Assembly (NCBI GenBank): GCA_015065975.1
Contig: SVPG01000013.1
Span: forward strand, 1 to 56,085
DNA: 56,085 bases
Origin: Oscillospiraceae bacterium
Lineage (GTDB): Bacteria; Bacillota; Clostridia; Oscillospirales; Acutalibacteraceae
Direction of reading: 5' to 3'
Below, piece after piece: positions 24,875 to 32,089 of this stretch. Numbering within the stretch: position 1 is the stretch's first letter; the number at the start of each line of letters is the position of its first letter. The position numbers and the translations under genes are program-made. Below the pieces are notes generated by a model. That model was not told where the DNA came from, did no database searches, and was given only the letters and a program-made list of their open reading frames with translations.

Positions 24875-25315
24875 CCCGTTATTTGCAAGATGCGGGAAAT
24901 GCTCTTTTAAGTATGCGTCCGTGTCGGCGCTGCTCCCCTCTCTTTTGAGGACAAGCGCACCGCTGTAATAGACGGGCGGAGTTATCACGAGTATCTCTTC
25001 GTCAAGCTCACACGCAAACTCAACCGTAACATCGGGATAATGAACGCAGAACACTCCCATATTCTCCGTTATCTCGCGAAAGCTGACCGTCGGCACCATA
25101 CTGTAAATGTCAAAAAACTCCGTATTGTCCGTCCTGACAAGTCCGTCCTTCGTTATTTCAAGGGAATAGTCACCCTCATTGTCTGTCCATTTGCCGTAAA
25201 AGCCGCGCTGTATCGGCTCGGCTTCTCCTTTCGGCAGGCTCATCGAAAAGCCCACAACCGCCGCAGATACGGCGGCAAGCAGCAAGGCTATGAATAATAC
25301 TGTTTTCCTTTTCAA
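24872..25315 (-). CDS. small exported protein of unknown function
   Basis: 147 residues if started at TTG 25315 (KRKTVLFIALLLAAVSAAVV is then an immediate signal anchor, and GGGAG lies 8 bases upstream); an in-frame TTG at 25369 would place 18 polar residues before the membrane segment. The outside part (GFYGKWTDNEGDYSLEITKDG) reads like a small beta-barrel or lipocalin-like domain of the kind described as META/DUF-type in Clostridia, but no family can be named. Convergent with the preceding gene. Confidence 0.65.
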   Translation of the reverse strand: MKRKTVLFIALLLAAVSAAVVGFSMSLPKGEAEPIQRGFYGKWTDNEGDYSLEITKDGLVRTDNTEFFDIYSMVPTVSFREITENMGVFCVHYPDVTVEFACELDEEILVITPPVYYSGALVLKREGSSADTDAYLKEHFPHLANNG

Positions 25316-25431
25316 AACCCGACTCCCGTCTTTTTTTCTTATGATATCACAATCGTGCTCATTTATCAACGCTCATTGCCTTACAAAAATCACTTGATTT
25401 CGCCATATCGGTGTGATAAAATTATTCTTAC

Positions 25432-25505
25432 GCGGATGTAGTTTAGTGGCAGAACTCCAGCTTCCCAAGCTGGCCGTGGGGGTTCGATTCCCCTCATCCG
25501 CTCCA
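25432..25505 (+). tRNA. tRNA-Gly (anticodon CCC), CCA end encoded
   Basis: Acceptor arms GCGGATG and CATCCGC pair fully. The anticodon stem is CCAGC/GCTGG with loop TTCCCAA, giving anticodon CCC. The T arm reads GGGGGTTCGATTCCCC. Discriminator T and CCA are encoded. It reads GGG codons. Confidence 0.95.
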
Positions 25506-25506
25506 G

Positions 25507-25548
25507 AAAACACCCTTGATTTGTCTGCGACAAGTCAAGGGTGTTTTC
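25507..25548 (+). terminator. terminator of the tRNA transcript
   Basis: Starts 2 bases after the CCA: AAAACACCCTTGA pairs with TCAAGGGTGTTTT. Confidence 0.85.
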
Positions 25549-25551
25549 AAC

Positions 25552-25708
25552 TAAATCCGTCCTTTCGGACGGGATAAATCCCACTGGCGTGGGATGAAAT
25601 CACTTCGTGATGAAATCCAACTTTGTTGGGAGAAGGACGGATTTAATTTCATCTGCGGCAGCAGATTTCATCCGAGTATTGCTCGGATTTCATCGCGCTT
25701 TGCGCGAT
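25552..25708. repeat. array of seven short hairpins joined by GATGAAAT / ATTTCATC linkers
   Basis: Seven tetraloop-sized hairpins in 157 bases: 25557-25572, 25578-25595, 25599-25611, 25617-25629, 25651-25666, 25670-25688, 25692-25708. Stem sequences differ from unit to unit, but the single-stranded linkers do not: they read (G)ATGAAATC in the first half and its complement GATTTCAT in the second half. An 11-bp inverted repeat (TAAATCCGTCC at 25552-25562 with 25635-25645) can enclose the first half as an alternative fold. Nothing here can encode a protein. The pattern resembles intergenic palindromic arrays in Clostridia, often beside four-helix-bundle genes, as here; that comparison is from memory and not checked. 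Confidence 0.85.
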
Positions 25709-25712
25709 TTCA

Positions 25713-25741
25713 TTGAAAAAATTAGCATTCTGAGCTATAAT
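25713..25741 (+). promoter_or_regulatory. strong promoter of the four-helix-bundle gene
   Basis: -35 TTGAAA (25713-25718), 17-bp spacer, -10 TATAAT (25736-25741). The -35 follows directly on the last ATTTCAT linker of the hairpin array. Confidence 0.75.
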
Positions 25742-25761
25742 TATCAAAAGAGGTGATTTCA

Positions 25762-26109
25762 ATGTCAGAAAACAAGCTTGCAGATATCTCTACAGAGTTT
25801 GCAGTTTCTATATTGAAGCTAACAGACGGTATCAAAGGGCATTATTCATTATCCAATCAGCTTGAACGAAGCGGAACAAGCATTGGCGCAAACATCCGTG
25901 AAGCAAAATATGCGCACAGCCGCCCTGATTTCATCGCAAAACTGCAGATTGCTTTAAAGGAATGCTATGAAACAGAATATTGGATCGAGATTGCTCAAAA
26001 AGCAAATATTATATCTGATGATACCACAAAAACTATTTTGCATAATTGCGGATCAATTCGCAGAATGCTCATTTCTTCCATCAACACCGCTAAGGATAAT
26101 GCAAAATGA
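25762..26109 (+). CDS. four-helix-bundle protein (23S rRNA intervening-sequence type, S23/Avd fold)
   Basis: 115 residues, all helical. The signature segment SNQLERSGTSIGANIREAKYA (split around residues 31-51) and FIAKLQIALKECYETEYWIEIA are diagnostic for the family first found inside 23S rRNA intervening sequences and related to the Avd accessory protein of diversity-generating retroelements. It forms a pentameric, basic barrel that can bind nucleic acid; its biological role outside retroelements is unknown. Start ATG 25762 after AAGAGGTG. It overlaps the next gene by ATGA. Its AT-richer codon use compared with neighbours suggests acquisition. Confidence 0.93.
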   Translation: MSENKLADISTEFAVSILKLTDGIKGHYSLSNQLERSGTSIGANIREAKYAHSRPDFIAKLQIALKECYETEYWIEIAQKANIISDDTTKTILHNCGSIRRMLISSINTAKDNAK

Positions 26110-26576
26110 ATAAGTCAAATTTATGGCTGAGAGCAAAAAGCGTGGATATTCAGGTATCGGATCAGATTGTCCCCGGATTTGACATTGGTTTTGATGATAA
26201 GATACCACATGAAATTAAAAATGAATTACGTACTTTTGTCGAGTGGGTTGAAAACAATTTTAACATACCTGTAACTCTGTGGGTGGATTTTGAATACAAG
26301 CATTATCTTGTCCGAAGGAACGGTGAACGGGTCGGATATATGTTCTATTGGACGGATTTTTCATCTTATCCTGTGTTTGATAATATAGATGACATTCCGC
26401 AAATCAGGCTTCCCATCAGAACGGAACACAGCACAACAGAAGAAATATTAAGATCTTTCGTCGAAGCTATCACAGCTTACTTCGCTTGGATATGCAATGA
26501 AATTCACGAAGAATATGAGCCGAACGAGAATGACACGGAGGAAATCCTTCAGGAGTATTTGCGTATTCGAGCCTGA
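26106..26576 (+). CDS. unknown protein translationally coupled to the four-helix-bundle gene
   Basis: 156 residues, soluble, acidic at the end (EPNENDTEEILQEY). No family recognised. Aromatic-rich central part (FVEWVENNF, LWVDFEYKHYLV, GYMFYWTDFSSYPVFD) followed by an amphipathic helix, suggesting a small alpha/beta domain. It starts within the stop codon of the preceding gene (ATGA overlap, 26106-26109), so the two proteins are made together and may interact. Codon use is AT-rich like its partner. Confidence 0.75.
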   Translation: MNKSNLWLRAKSVDIQVSDQIVPGFDIGFDDKIPHEIKNELRTFVEWVENNFNIPVTLWVDFEYKHYLVRRNGERVGYMFYWTDFSSYPVFDNIDDIPQIRLPIRTEHSTTEEILRSFVEAITAYFAWICNEIHEEYEPNENDTEEILQEYLRIRA

Positions 26577-26604
26577 TTCCTTTTATTATACTGCAAAAGA
26601 AACA

Positions 26605-26645
26605 AAAAAGATGATTTAGAGCACCATACTCCAAATCATCTTTTT
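26605..26645. terminator. bidirectional terminator
   Basis: Perfect 13-bp stem AAAAAGATGATTT (26605-26617) with 26633-26645; closes the four-helix operon and the convergent membrane gene. Confidence 0.85.
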
Positions 26646-26650
26646 ATTCA

Positions 26651-26917
26651 TTATGCAAAGATAAATCTAAATAATAATCCTAAAAATGCTGCGACTGAAA
26701 TCAATCCCATTATAATTAAGAATATCATCATTCCCTTTTTGTTCTGTTCTTTATATTTAACGGTTGCACGAACAATACCAACAGTTAATATAACAAAGCC
26801 TAACAGAACTATATTTTTTTCCCATACCATTCCATCATTAAAATTATTTAAACTGATAAGCAAAGCACCAAGCAATATTTCGATTATGCTGTCATCAAAC
26901 TTCTTATTCTTCTCCAT
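26651..26917 (-). CDS. small membrane protein of unknown function
   Basis: 88 residues with three hydrophobic segments (about 13-25, 36-50, 62-86). No family recognised. The start is set at ATG 26917 because GGATGTG (close to GGAGGTG) lies 5 bases upstream; an ATG at 26935 has no ribosome site. Very AT-rich, like the adjacent four-helix unit, so it may belong to the same acquired stretch. Confidence 0.6.
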   Translation of the reverse strand: MEKNKKFDDSIIEILLGALLISLNNFNDGMVWEKNIVLLGFVILTVGIVRATVKYKEQNKKGMMIFLIIMGLISVAAFLGLLFRFIFA

Positions 26918-26999
26918 AACGACACATCCAATCATAATTTTATATGTTTCATTGTAATATATATTTTAAAGTTTTACAATATATTTTCCGTTTTTTTCT

Positions 27000-27356
27000 T
27001 CACGCATTCTTTTTAAAATCAACAAGCATATAGCCCTTGTAATAAAGCATTCCCTCATCGCCCTCTGAGATCGAATAGAAGGTCGGAGAGAAAACGCGAA
27101 TCTCTTTGACCTCCTCGCCGATCGCAAAAGTGACGTAATATGAAGTTCCTCCGTTCGAACCGCGTCTGGCTCTTCTCTTGCTCAAGACCTTTGCCATACC
27201 GCTTTCGAGAGGCAGATCCTGTCCTCCCGGAACAAATCCAGTCGGGAAGCCGTTAAAGTTCTTCATCTTCGTCATATTCTTCAGGCTTATTATAACAACG
27301 ACAATAAAGAATACCGCAAACACGGCAGGAACAATAAACATAAGATGCAGTTTCAT
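27000..27356 (-). CDS. DUF2500-family membrane protein
   Basis: 118 residues: N-terminal transmembrane helix (about 4-26), short Gly/Pro linker, then a small beta domain with AKVLSKR...TSYYVTFAIG...IRVFSPTFYSISEGDEGMLYYKG, which is the DUF2500 pattern. Role unknown; the domain is predicted to sit outside the membrane. Start at ATG 27356 after GAAAGAGAG rather than the longer frame from 27392. Monocistronic. Confidence 0.85.
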   Translation of the reverse strand: MKLHLMFIVPAVFAVFFIVVVIISLKNMTKMKNFNGFPTGFVPGGQDLPLESGMAKVLSKRRARRGSNGGTSYYVTFAIGEEVKEIRVFSPTFYSISEGDEGMLYYKGYMLVDFKKNA

Positions 27357-27528
27357 AAAATCACTCTCTTTCCGATATCTGACCCTTTTCAATATGATAC
27401 CACATTATAACACATTCTTCTATATTTTTCAAACTTATTCGATTATAAGGCTTTTGTTCATTTATCGCCCGAAGCCCAAACGATACATCATTTTCTTAAA
27501 AAAATATTTAATTATTTTCGAGAAATTA

Positions 27529-27557
27529 TTGAAATTCAACTGTTCTTCGATTATAAT
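27529..27557 (+). promoter_or_regulatory. promoter of the tandem membrane paralogues, with leader hairpin
   Basis: -35 TTGAAA (27529-27534), 17-bp spacer, -10 TATAAT (27552-27557). The leader carries GTTGAT as a direct repeat (27561, 27571) and an inverted copy ATCAAC (27588-27593) that can form a small hairpin. Confidence 0.7.
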
Positions 27558-27621
27558 GGTGTTGATTTGTGTTGATGTTCGAATACAATCAACGCAATTA
27601 TATTGATGGAGGGTATATATT

Positions 27622-28275
27622 ATGACAGTTGACAAACTCAAGAAAATGCTTCAGAAAACACCGGGCACCGCAAAATTTCTCATTGTACTCATAATCCTGC
27701 TTTCAATTCTATTCGTATGTTTTATCCCGTCTATGGGCTGGTATGCACTGGTATTCCTTGCAATCATCGGTCTGATGATCTATTCCGTGGTAAAGACCGT
27801 CAATAATCTCAAATCGATAAAGGAACGCGGTCAAAAGTCCATCGATTATCTTGAGAGGAATAACATCATCGAATCAGCAGCATCTGAATACGGCGGAGCC
27901 CAGAACTATTCTTTCCGTCTTTCCGAGGTAAACCGATTGATTCCTCTTTTTACTTCCCGCAAAAACATTCTGAGCAACAACTTTGTTTTCGCAATGTGCT
28001 CAAACGCCGTAATTACATATAACGACATTGACGAGGTATATCTTGTCAATTATCAGTGGGTCAAAAGAACTAAGCACGGTCGTATCCACTACAAGAATGA
28101 CGTTCTCATGATAAGAACTCTGGACGGCGAAGAACTCCCTCTTTACAACATCTATATGTGCCGATACACCAAAAAAGCAACGGAAACTCTCAACACCATA
28201 CTTGCAATAATCGGAGAAAAAAATCCCGATTGCTCTATTTCCTCAGACGTTACCGAAACTCGCGGACAGGTTTAG
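27622..28275 (+). CDS. membrane protein of unknown function, tandem paralogue A
   Basis: 217 residues: short amphipathic head (MTVDKLKKMLQKTPGTAKFL), two transmembrane helices (about 18-40 and 42-60), then a cytoplasmic domain with DYLERNN, SRKNILSNNFVFAMCSNAVITYNDIDEVYLVNY and a final EKNPDCSIS motif, all shared with the next gene. The domain has a PH-like or stress-sensor look (a short beta-rich domain with a YNDIDEVYLV strand), but no family is named. GGAGGG precedes the ATG. Co-transcribed with paralogue B, 21 bases downstream. Confidence 0.75.
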   Translation: MTVDKLKKMLQKTPGTAKFLIVLIILLSILFVCFIPSMGWYALVFLAIIGLMIYSVVKTVNNLKSIKERGQKSIDYLERNNIIESAASEYGGAQNYSFRLSEVNRLIPLFTSRKNILSNNFVFAMCSNAVITYNDIDEVYLVNYQWVKRTKHGRIHYKNDVLMIRTLDGEELPLYNIYMCRYTKKATETLNTILAIIGEKNPDCSISSDVTETRGQV

Positions 28276-28296
28276 CTTAAAAAGGAGATTCACTCC

Positions 28297-28977
28297 ATGA
28301 CCGCCAAAAAGCTTGAGCGAATGCTGAAAAAGGCACCGGGAACATCAAAATTCATGGCAGCATTCTACGTTGTCTTTGCAATTTTGCTTCTCGTTATTCT
28401 TTTCGTTAAATTTTCTTCGCCGGAAAACCGCGTCTATGTGATTTATGCGGCTGCTTTAATCGCTATACCGTCAATCATTGTCTCGATAACCATCATTTGC
28501 TTTGGCAAAAAAGCTCAGACCAACGGCTTCAAAACCATTGAGTATCTTGACCGCAACGGACTTTTTGAGGCAGCCGCAGCCGAATACGACAGCGACCAAT
28601 ATTACGCTTTCAAATGCAGCACAAGAGACGGCGGTTTTGATAAATTCAACTCCCGCACTAACTTTATGACCGAAAACTTCATCTTCGCAATGAGCTCAAA
28701 CCAGATCGTAACATACAACGATATCAAAGAAATTTATATCGTCAGATACCTCTGGAGCTACGACGCCACTCCCTATGTCAATGAAGTTTTTACGGCCAAA
28801 ACTCTTTCGGGCGAAGAGATCGACCTTTTCAACATGTTCCTGAAATCCTCTGCATTCGCACAGAGAGATCGTTCAAAGGATGAAACCCACACCCTCAACA
28901 CCATCACAGAGATTATCCGCGAGAAAAATCCCGACTGCATAGTGTCGACCGAGATTTTGGAAACGCGCAGTAATTAA
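28297..28977 (+). CDS. membrane protein of unknown function, tandem paralogue B
   Basis: 226 residues with the same plan as the preceding protein: MTAKKLERMLKKAPGTSKFM head, two transmembrane helices (about 18-38 and 47-68), then the domain with IEYLDRNG, SRTNFMTENFIFAMSSNQIVTYNDIKEIYIVRY and EKNPDCIVS. Clear product of a tandem duplication; the most conserved part is the NNFVFAM/ENFIFAM to YNDI stretch, so that is the likely functional core. AAAGGAG lies before the ATG. Confidence 0.75.
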   Translation: MTAKKLERMLKKAPGTSKFMAAFYVVFAILLLVILFVKFSSPENRVYVIYAAALIAIPSIIVSITIICFGKKAQTNGFKTIEYLDRNGLFEAAAAEYDSDQYYAFKCSTRDGGFDKFNSRTNFMTENFIFAMSSNQIVTYNDIKEIYIVRYLWSYDATPYVNEVFTAKTLSGEEIDLFNMFLKSSAFAQRDRSKDETHTLNTITEIIREKNPDCIVSTEILETRSN

Positions 28978-28980
28978 CGC

Positions 28981-29012
28981 AAAACAGACCGTCCGAGGAC
29001 GGTCTGTTTTTT
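28981..29012. terminator. bidirectional terminator
   Basis: 14-bp complementary arms AAAACAGACCGTCC (28981-28994) and 28997-29010 around a very short loop; T-tract follows. Confidence 0.85.
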
Positions 29013-29842
29013 TATCCTTTATATCTCAGCTGCCAGAAAGCAACGGCACTTGCCGCCGCAACATTGAGGGAATCAACCTCGTGCGACATCGGTATTTTGA
29101 CCGTATAATCGCAATCGGCAATGGTCTCGCCGCACAGACCGTCACCTTCGGAGCCGAGAACAATAGCAAGTTTTTCCTCGGACATAAGGACAGGGTCGTC
29201 TATACTGACGCTGTCATCGCTGAGCGCCATCGCCGCCGTTTTAAAGCCGAGCTCTTTAAGAATCTCCATTCCCTTCTGCGGCCATTCGTTTGTCTTTTTG
29301 CCGATATATGTCCACGGTATCTGAAACACCGTTCCCATACTGACCCTTGCCGAGCGGCGGTACAGCGGGTCGCTGCACGCAGGTGTCAGCAATATCGCGT
29401 CAACACCGAGCGCCGCTGCAGAACGGAATATCGCACCAACATTCGTCGGGTTCATTATATTCTCAAGCACGGCTATTCTGTGAGCACCCTCGCACACCTG
29501 TTCGACGGTCGGACGCTCCGGTCTGAGCATGGCACACAGCACGCCGCGGGTCAGTTCAAATCCCGTAAGCTGAGTGAGTATCTCAGGCTCGGCGGTGTAA
29601 ACGGGCACACCTGCACATCGCGCTATGACGTCACTTGCCTGACCCTCGATATGCTTTCTTTCCATAAGGAGAGACAGCGGTTTGCAGCCGCAGTCGAGAG
29701 CTCTGTGTATTACCTTCGGGCTTTCGGCGATGAATATTCCGCTCTTCGGCTCGTTGTAATGATAAAGCTGCGCCTCGGTAAGACGGGCATAAACGTCAAG
29801 CTCGGGCACATTAAAATCGGTTATTTCAACAATTCGGGTCAT
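29012..29842 (-). CDS. TrmH/SpoU-family RNA 2'-O-methyltransferase
   Basis: SPOUT-class SAM-dependent methyltransferase acting on tRNA or rRNA ribose. 276 residues: an N-terminal substrate-binding part (GIFIAESPKVIHRAL) and a knotted C-terminal domain with the three SpoU motifs: NIMNPTNVGAIFRSAAALG, LGSEGDGL, and PMSHEVDSLNVAAASAVAFW. The target base cannot be told. The ATG at 29842 is preferred because AGGAG is upstream of it; the frame extends to 29866 through that site. Monocistronic. Confidence 0.93.
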   Translation of the reverse strand: MTRIVEITDFNVPELDVYARLTEAQLYHYNEPKSGIFIAESPKVIHRALDCGCKPLSLLMERKHIEGQASDVIARCAGVPVYTAEPEILTQLTGFELTRGVLCAMLRPERPTVEQVCEGAHRIAVLENIMNPTNVGAIFRSAAALGVDAILLTPACSDPLYRRSARVSMGTVFQIPWTYIGKKTNEWPQKGMEILKELGFKTAAMALSDDSVSIDDPVLMSEEKLAIVLGSEGDGLCGETIADCDYTVKIPMSHEVDSLNVAAASAVAFWQLRYKG

Positions 29843-29920
29843 CTGATATGCTCTCCTGCTTTTCAATAAGTATCATATCGTAGCATATCATCAAACAGGG
29901 ATTTTTTCAATCACTTTATA

Positions 29921-30424
29921 TCAGAAAATAAGCTCGATCGCCGCTGCGCAGAGGGCGCACACAGGTATTCCTATGAGTATTCCGAAAAAGCCGTCGCGAA
30001 TGCTTTTCCACTTATTCGACGCATATTCTCTGTCCATATCCTCGGTTCCCGGCAGGCGAACCTTTTTCCAGTGAGCAAAAATTCCGATATCGAGAACTAT
30101 GACATCAAACACATTGACAACCGTCCATATTATATAGCTGTAAAGCGCACCCGTCATAAAGTCCCTCGCTCCCGCAAAAACGGCAAGTGCCGCAAGCACG
30201 GCTGCAAACAGAAGGCTGACCGCGCATTTTGCCGCAATCAGAGAGGCTGTTTTTGTCTTTTTATCCTTTGGCACATAATCGGGGTTCTTTTCGAGAAATC
30301 TCTTCTGAACCTCGGGTGCATATTCGTGCAGCCAGGCCGTTTTATTGCAAAGAGTCGAGCCCGTGATGACCGCTCCGAAAACAACGCACGCCGCCGCACA
30401 TTCGAGCGCAAGTATCATATTCAT
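29921..30424 (-). CDS. membrane protein of unknown function, last gene of the LytTR operon
   Basis: 167 residues with four hydrophobic helices (about 4-22, 60-85, 88-112, 146-166). No family recognised. Its ATG overlaps the stop of the ATC-hydrolase-like gene by 4 bases, so it is translated together with it. A cytoplasmic stretch between helices 1 and 2 (YAPEVQKRFLEKNPDYVPKD) is charged. Confidence 0.75.
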   Translation of the reverse strand: MNMILALECAAACVVFGAVITGSTLCNKTAWLHEYAPEVQKRFLEKNPDYVPKDKKTKTASLIAAKCAVSLLFAAVLAALAVFAGARDFMTGALYSYIIWTVVNVFDVIVLDIGIFAHWKKVRLPGTEDMDREYASNKWKSIRDGFFGILIGIPVCALCAAAIELIF

Positions 30425-31050
30425 TTATTTTTCCCCTTTTCTTTTATGAGAGTAAAATCGCATTTATCGCCCTTTTCGAGCGTACTTTCACGCACAAAGC
30501 GTATGCCCGTAAGGCTGCCGAAACAATCGGCGTCGCTTTGGCAGAAGGTATGTATAAGCTCTTCGCAGCCGCACAGTCTGCAGTATCGGCAGTAGGTACA
30601 GTCGAGGATATCAAACTTCACCGTATCCTTTGCGGTATCATAGTACACCTGACGAAACCCGTTTTTCTCTCCGAACATATTTTTTGCCATCGACGCAAAT
30701 ATCCTCAGAAACGCTCCTTTCATAAAGGGCAGGGCGGTCATATTTCTGAGCATCTTCCCCATTCTTATTCCCTGATTGTGAACCGCTTCGTCAATGAGCC
30801 GCATGGCTTCATCTGCGCCCAGCTCCTTTGACATAACGCGATAAAGCGCCACTCGGGGAAAAATATATCCGTCGGTGTGATTCCTTTCGCCCTTCGGGAT
30901 ATCGGGGAACTGCGCAAGCAGACGGTCAAGCTCCTCTCCCGCTGCAAGAAAAATCTCATTTGCACGCTGTTTTCCGTACAGCGCCGCAACAGTCTTTCCA
31001 AGCGGTTTATAATCGCTGCTTTTCTTATAGAATCTGCCGCCGTAAGACAT
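30421..31050 (-). CDS. L-2-amino-thiazoline-4-carboxylate hydrolase-like protein
   Basis: 209 residues. The C-terminal pattern CTYCRYCRLCGCEELIHTFC, followed by GIRFVRESTLEKGDKCDF, is the core of the ATC hydrolase family (PF14196 type), which in pseudomonads opens the thiazoline ring on the way to cysteine; most clostridial members are of unknown substrate. The Cys-rich end could bind a metal. The gene starts on the last base of the DUF3021 stop codon (TAATG), so it belongs to the LytTR operon. Confidence 0.8.
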   Translation of the reverse strand: MSYGGRFYKKSSDYKPLGKTVAALYGKQRANEIFLAAGEELDRLLAQFPDIPKGERNHTDGYIFPRVALYRVMSKELGADEAMRLIDEAVHNQGIRMGKMLRNMTALPFMKGAFLRIFASMAKNMFGEKNGFRQVYYDTAKDTVKFDILDCTYCRYCRLCGCEELIHTFCQSDADCFGSLTGIRFVRESTLEKGDKCDFTLIKEKGKNK

Positions 31051-31505
31051 TATCCATTCTCCTTTTCAATCTTCTTTCTCTTGAAATTCTCAAGCTCAAT
31101 ATTCATCTGCTTTGTCCGAAGCGACCGTCTGACACTGAAAAACCAATACACGCAGCCGTAGCACACGAGCATAAACACAAAATATATCGCTGTTACCGCA
31201 AGGTTTCTGTCGAACCAGCCGCCAAGATAGCTTACAAGAGTATATCCAAGCGAGCAGCCGAACACCTTGAGCGACTCTTTCCACGAGAAGTTTTCCTCCT
31301 CGTCAAAGTTTCCGAGAAGAAAAAACTGAACAAAACCCATAATATACGTTGAGGCTATCATTTCGATTATGATTATTATATCTGCCGACAGGCTGCCCGA
31401 AAGAAATCTGTAACCGAAATAAAAGAACAGCATCGTGTAAAAATACAATGACGCTTTAAGCTCGATCTCAATCTCTGCCGACAGGAATTTTTTCCATATA
31501 TTCAT
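31050..31505 (-). CDS. DUF3021-family membrane protein
   Basis: 151 residues with four transmembrane helices and a basic C-terminal tail (RTKQMNIELENFKRKKIEKE). DUF3021 proteins are the standard partner of small LytTR regulators and are thought to hold the regulator inactive at the membrane. Here the gene overlaps the LytTR gene by 4 bases, the usual arrangement. The ELKAS near the start and the SLGYTLVSYLGGWF helix are typical. Confidence 0.88.
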   Translation of the reverse strand: MNIWKKFLSAEIEIELKASLYFYTMLFFYFGYRFLSGSLSADIIIIIEMIASTYIMGFVQFFLLGNFDEEENFSWKESLKVFGCSLGYTLVSYLGGWFDRNLAVTAIYFVFMLVCYGCVYWFFSVRRSLRTKQMNIELENFKRKKIEKENG

Positions 31506-31945
31506 ATCTGTTCTCCTTTCAATATGCGTCTGAGCTCCTTGACATATCGCCGTGATATTATCACGTGTTCGCCGTTATCCATCGTAACATCGGCACGGTT
31601 GCCCGATATGCTTCTAAGGTACGAAATTCTGTAAATATTTATGACCATCGATTTTGAGCATCTGAAAAAGCCCTCCGACGCAAAGGCTTCCTCGGCAACA
31701 GCCAGCGTCATCGATGTTTTTGCAACCGAGTTTTCGGTGTATACGTAGACGCAATTATCAACACTTTCGAGATACAGAACCTCCGACGGCGCAAGCAGCA
31801 CCTTGCCCTCCTCGGTCATCGCCATAATCTTCTCACCGCGCTGTTCTATGCTTCGGATAAGGCCGCCGAGACTGTCTGTCATCTCACGGTAACGTATGAT
31901 TATCTCTTCCTGCCCCTGCGTTATCTGTTCAAGTGTAAGTTTCAT
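31502..31945 (-). CDS. LytTR-family DNA-binding regulator
   Basis: 147 residues: N-terminal helical part with EEIIIRYREMT, then a LytTR domain (about 45-142) with EVLYLESVDNCVYVYTEN, FFRCSKSMVINIYRI and VIISRRYVKELRRIL. It has no receiver domain; activity is probably controlled by the DUF3021 partner. It binds DNA direct repeats with the beta-rich domain; two similar 19-21 bp elements lie in front of this gene, so it probably activates its own operon. Ribosome site AAGGAGAT. Confidence 0.95.
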   Translation of the reverse strand: MKLTLEQITQGQEEIIIRYREMTDSLGGLIRSIEQRGEKIMAMTEEGKVLLAPSEVLYLESVDNCVYVYTENSVAKTSMTLAVAEEAFASEGFFRCSKSMVINIYRISYLRSISGNRADVTMDNGEHVIISRRYVKELRRILKGEQI

Positions 31946-31982
31946 AAGATCTCCTTACATTCTTTGTTTTGCTTCTTTGAAA

Positions 31983-32050
31983 ATTATAGCCGACCTGCAC
32001 GCTTCTTTGCAAGTGGCTTTGGAGCAAGATGCACTTTTTGCTTGGCAAGC
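31983..32050 (-). promoter_or_regulatory. LytTR operon promoter with two probable regulator sites
   Basis: Minus strand -10 TATAAT (31983-31988) has no good -35. Instead two related elements lie upstream, 31996-32014 and 32030-32050, each reading (A/G)CTTGC ... GTGCA on the minus strand, with starts 34 bp apart (about three helical turns). The first overlaps the -35 position. This is the pattern expected for an activator-dependent, self-regulated LytTR promoter. Confidence 0.6.
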
Positions 32051-32080
32051 GGTCATATCCTGTACTATTTTTTTCGTTTG

Positions 32081-32089
32081 TGCTATAAT
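32081..32089 (+). promoter_or_regulatory. extended -10 promoter of the SGNH esterase
   Basis: TGcTATAAT, 29 bases before the start; divergent to the LytTR promoter, so the regulator sites could act on both directions. Confidence 0.5.

Noticed and set aside
25432-25505. tRNA-Gly with anticodon TCC
   Set aside because: The seven-base loop reads TTCCCAA, which puts CCC, not TCC, at positions 34-36.
25552-25708. CRISPR array
   Set aside because: The repeating units are short hairpins with 8-10 base linkers, not 25-35 base direct repeats with equal spacers; no cas genes nearby.
25753-25761. GTG start for the four-helix-bundle protein
   Set aside because: The GTG is part of the AAGAGGTG ribosome site; ATG 25762 has correct spacing.
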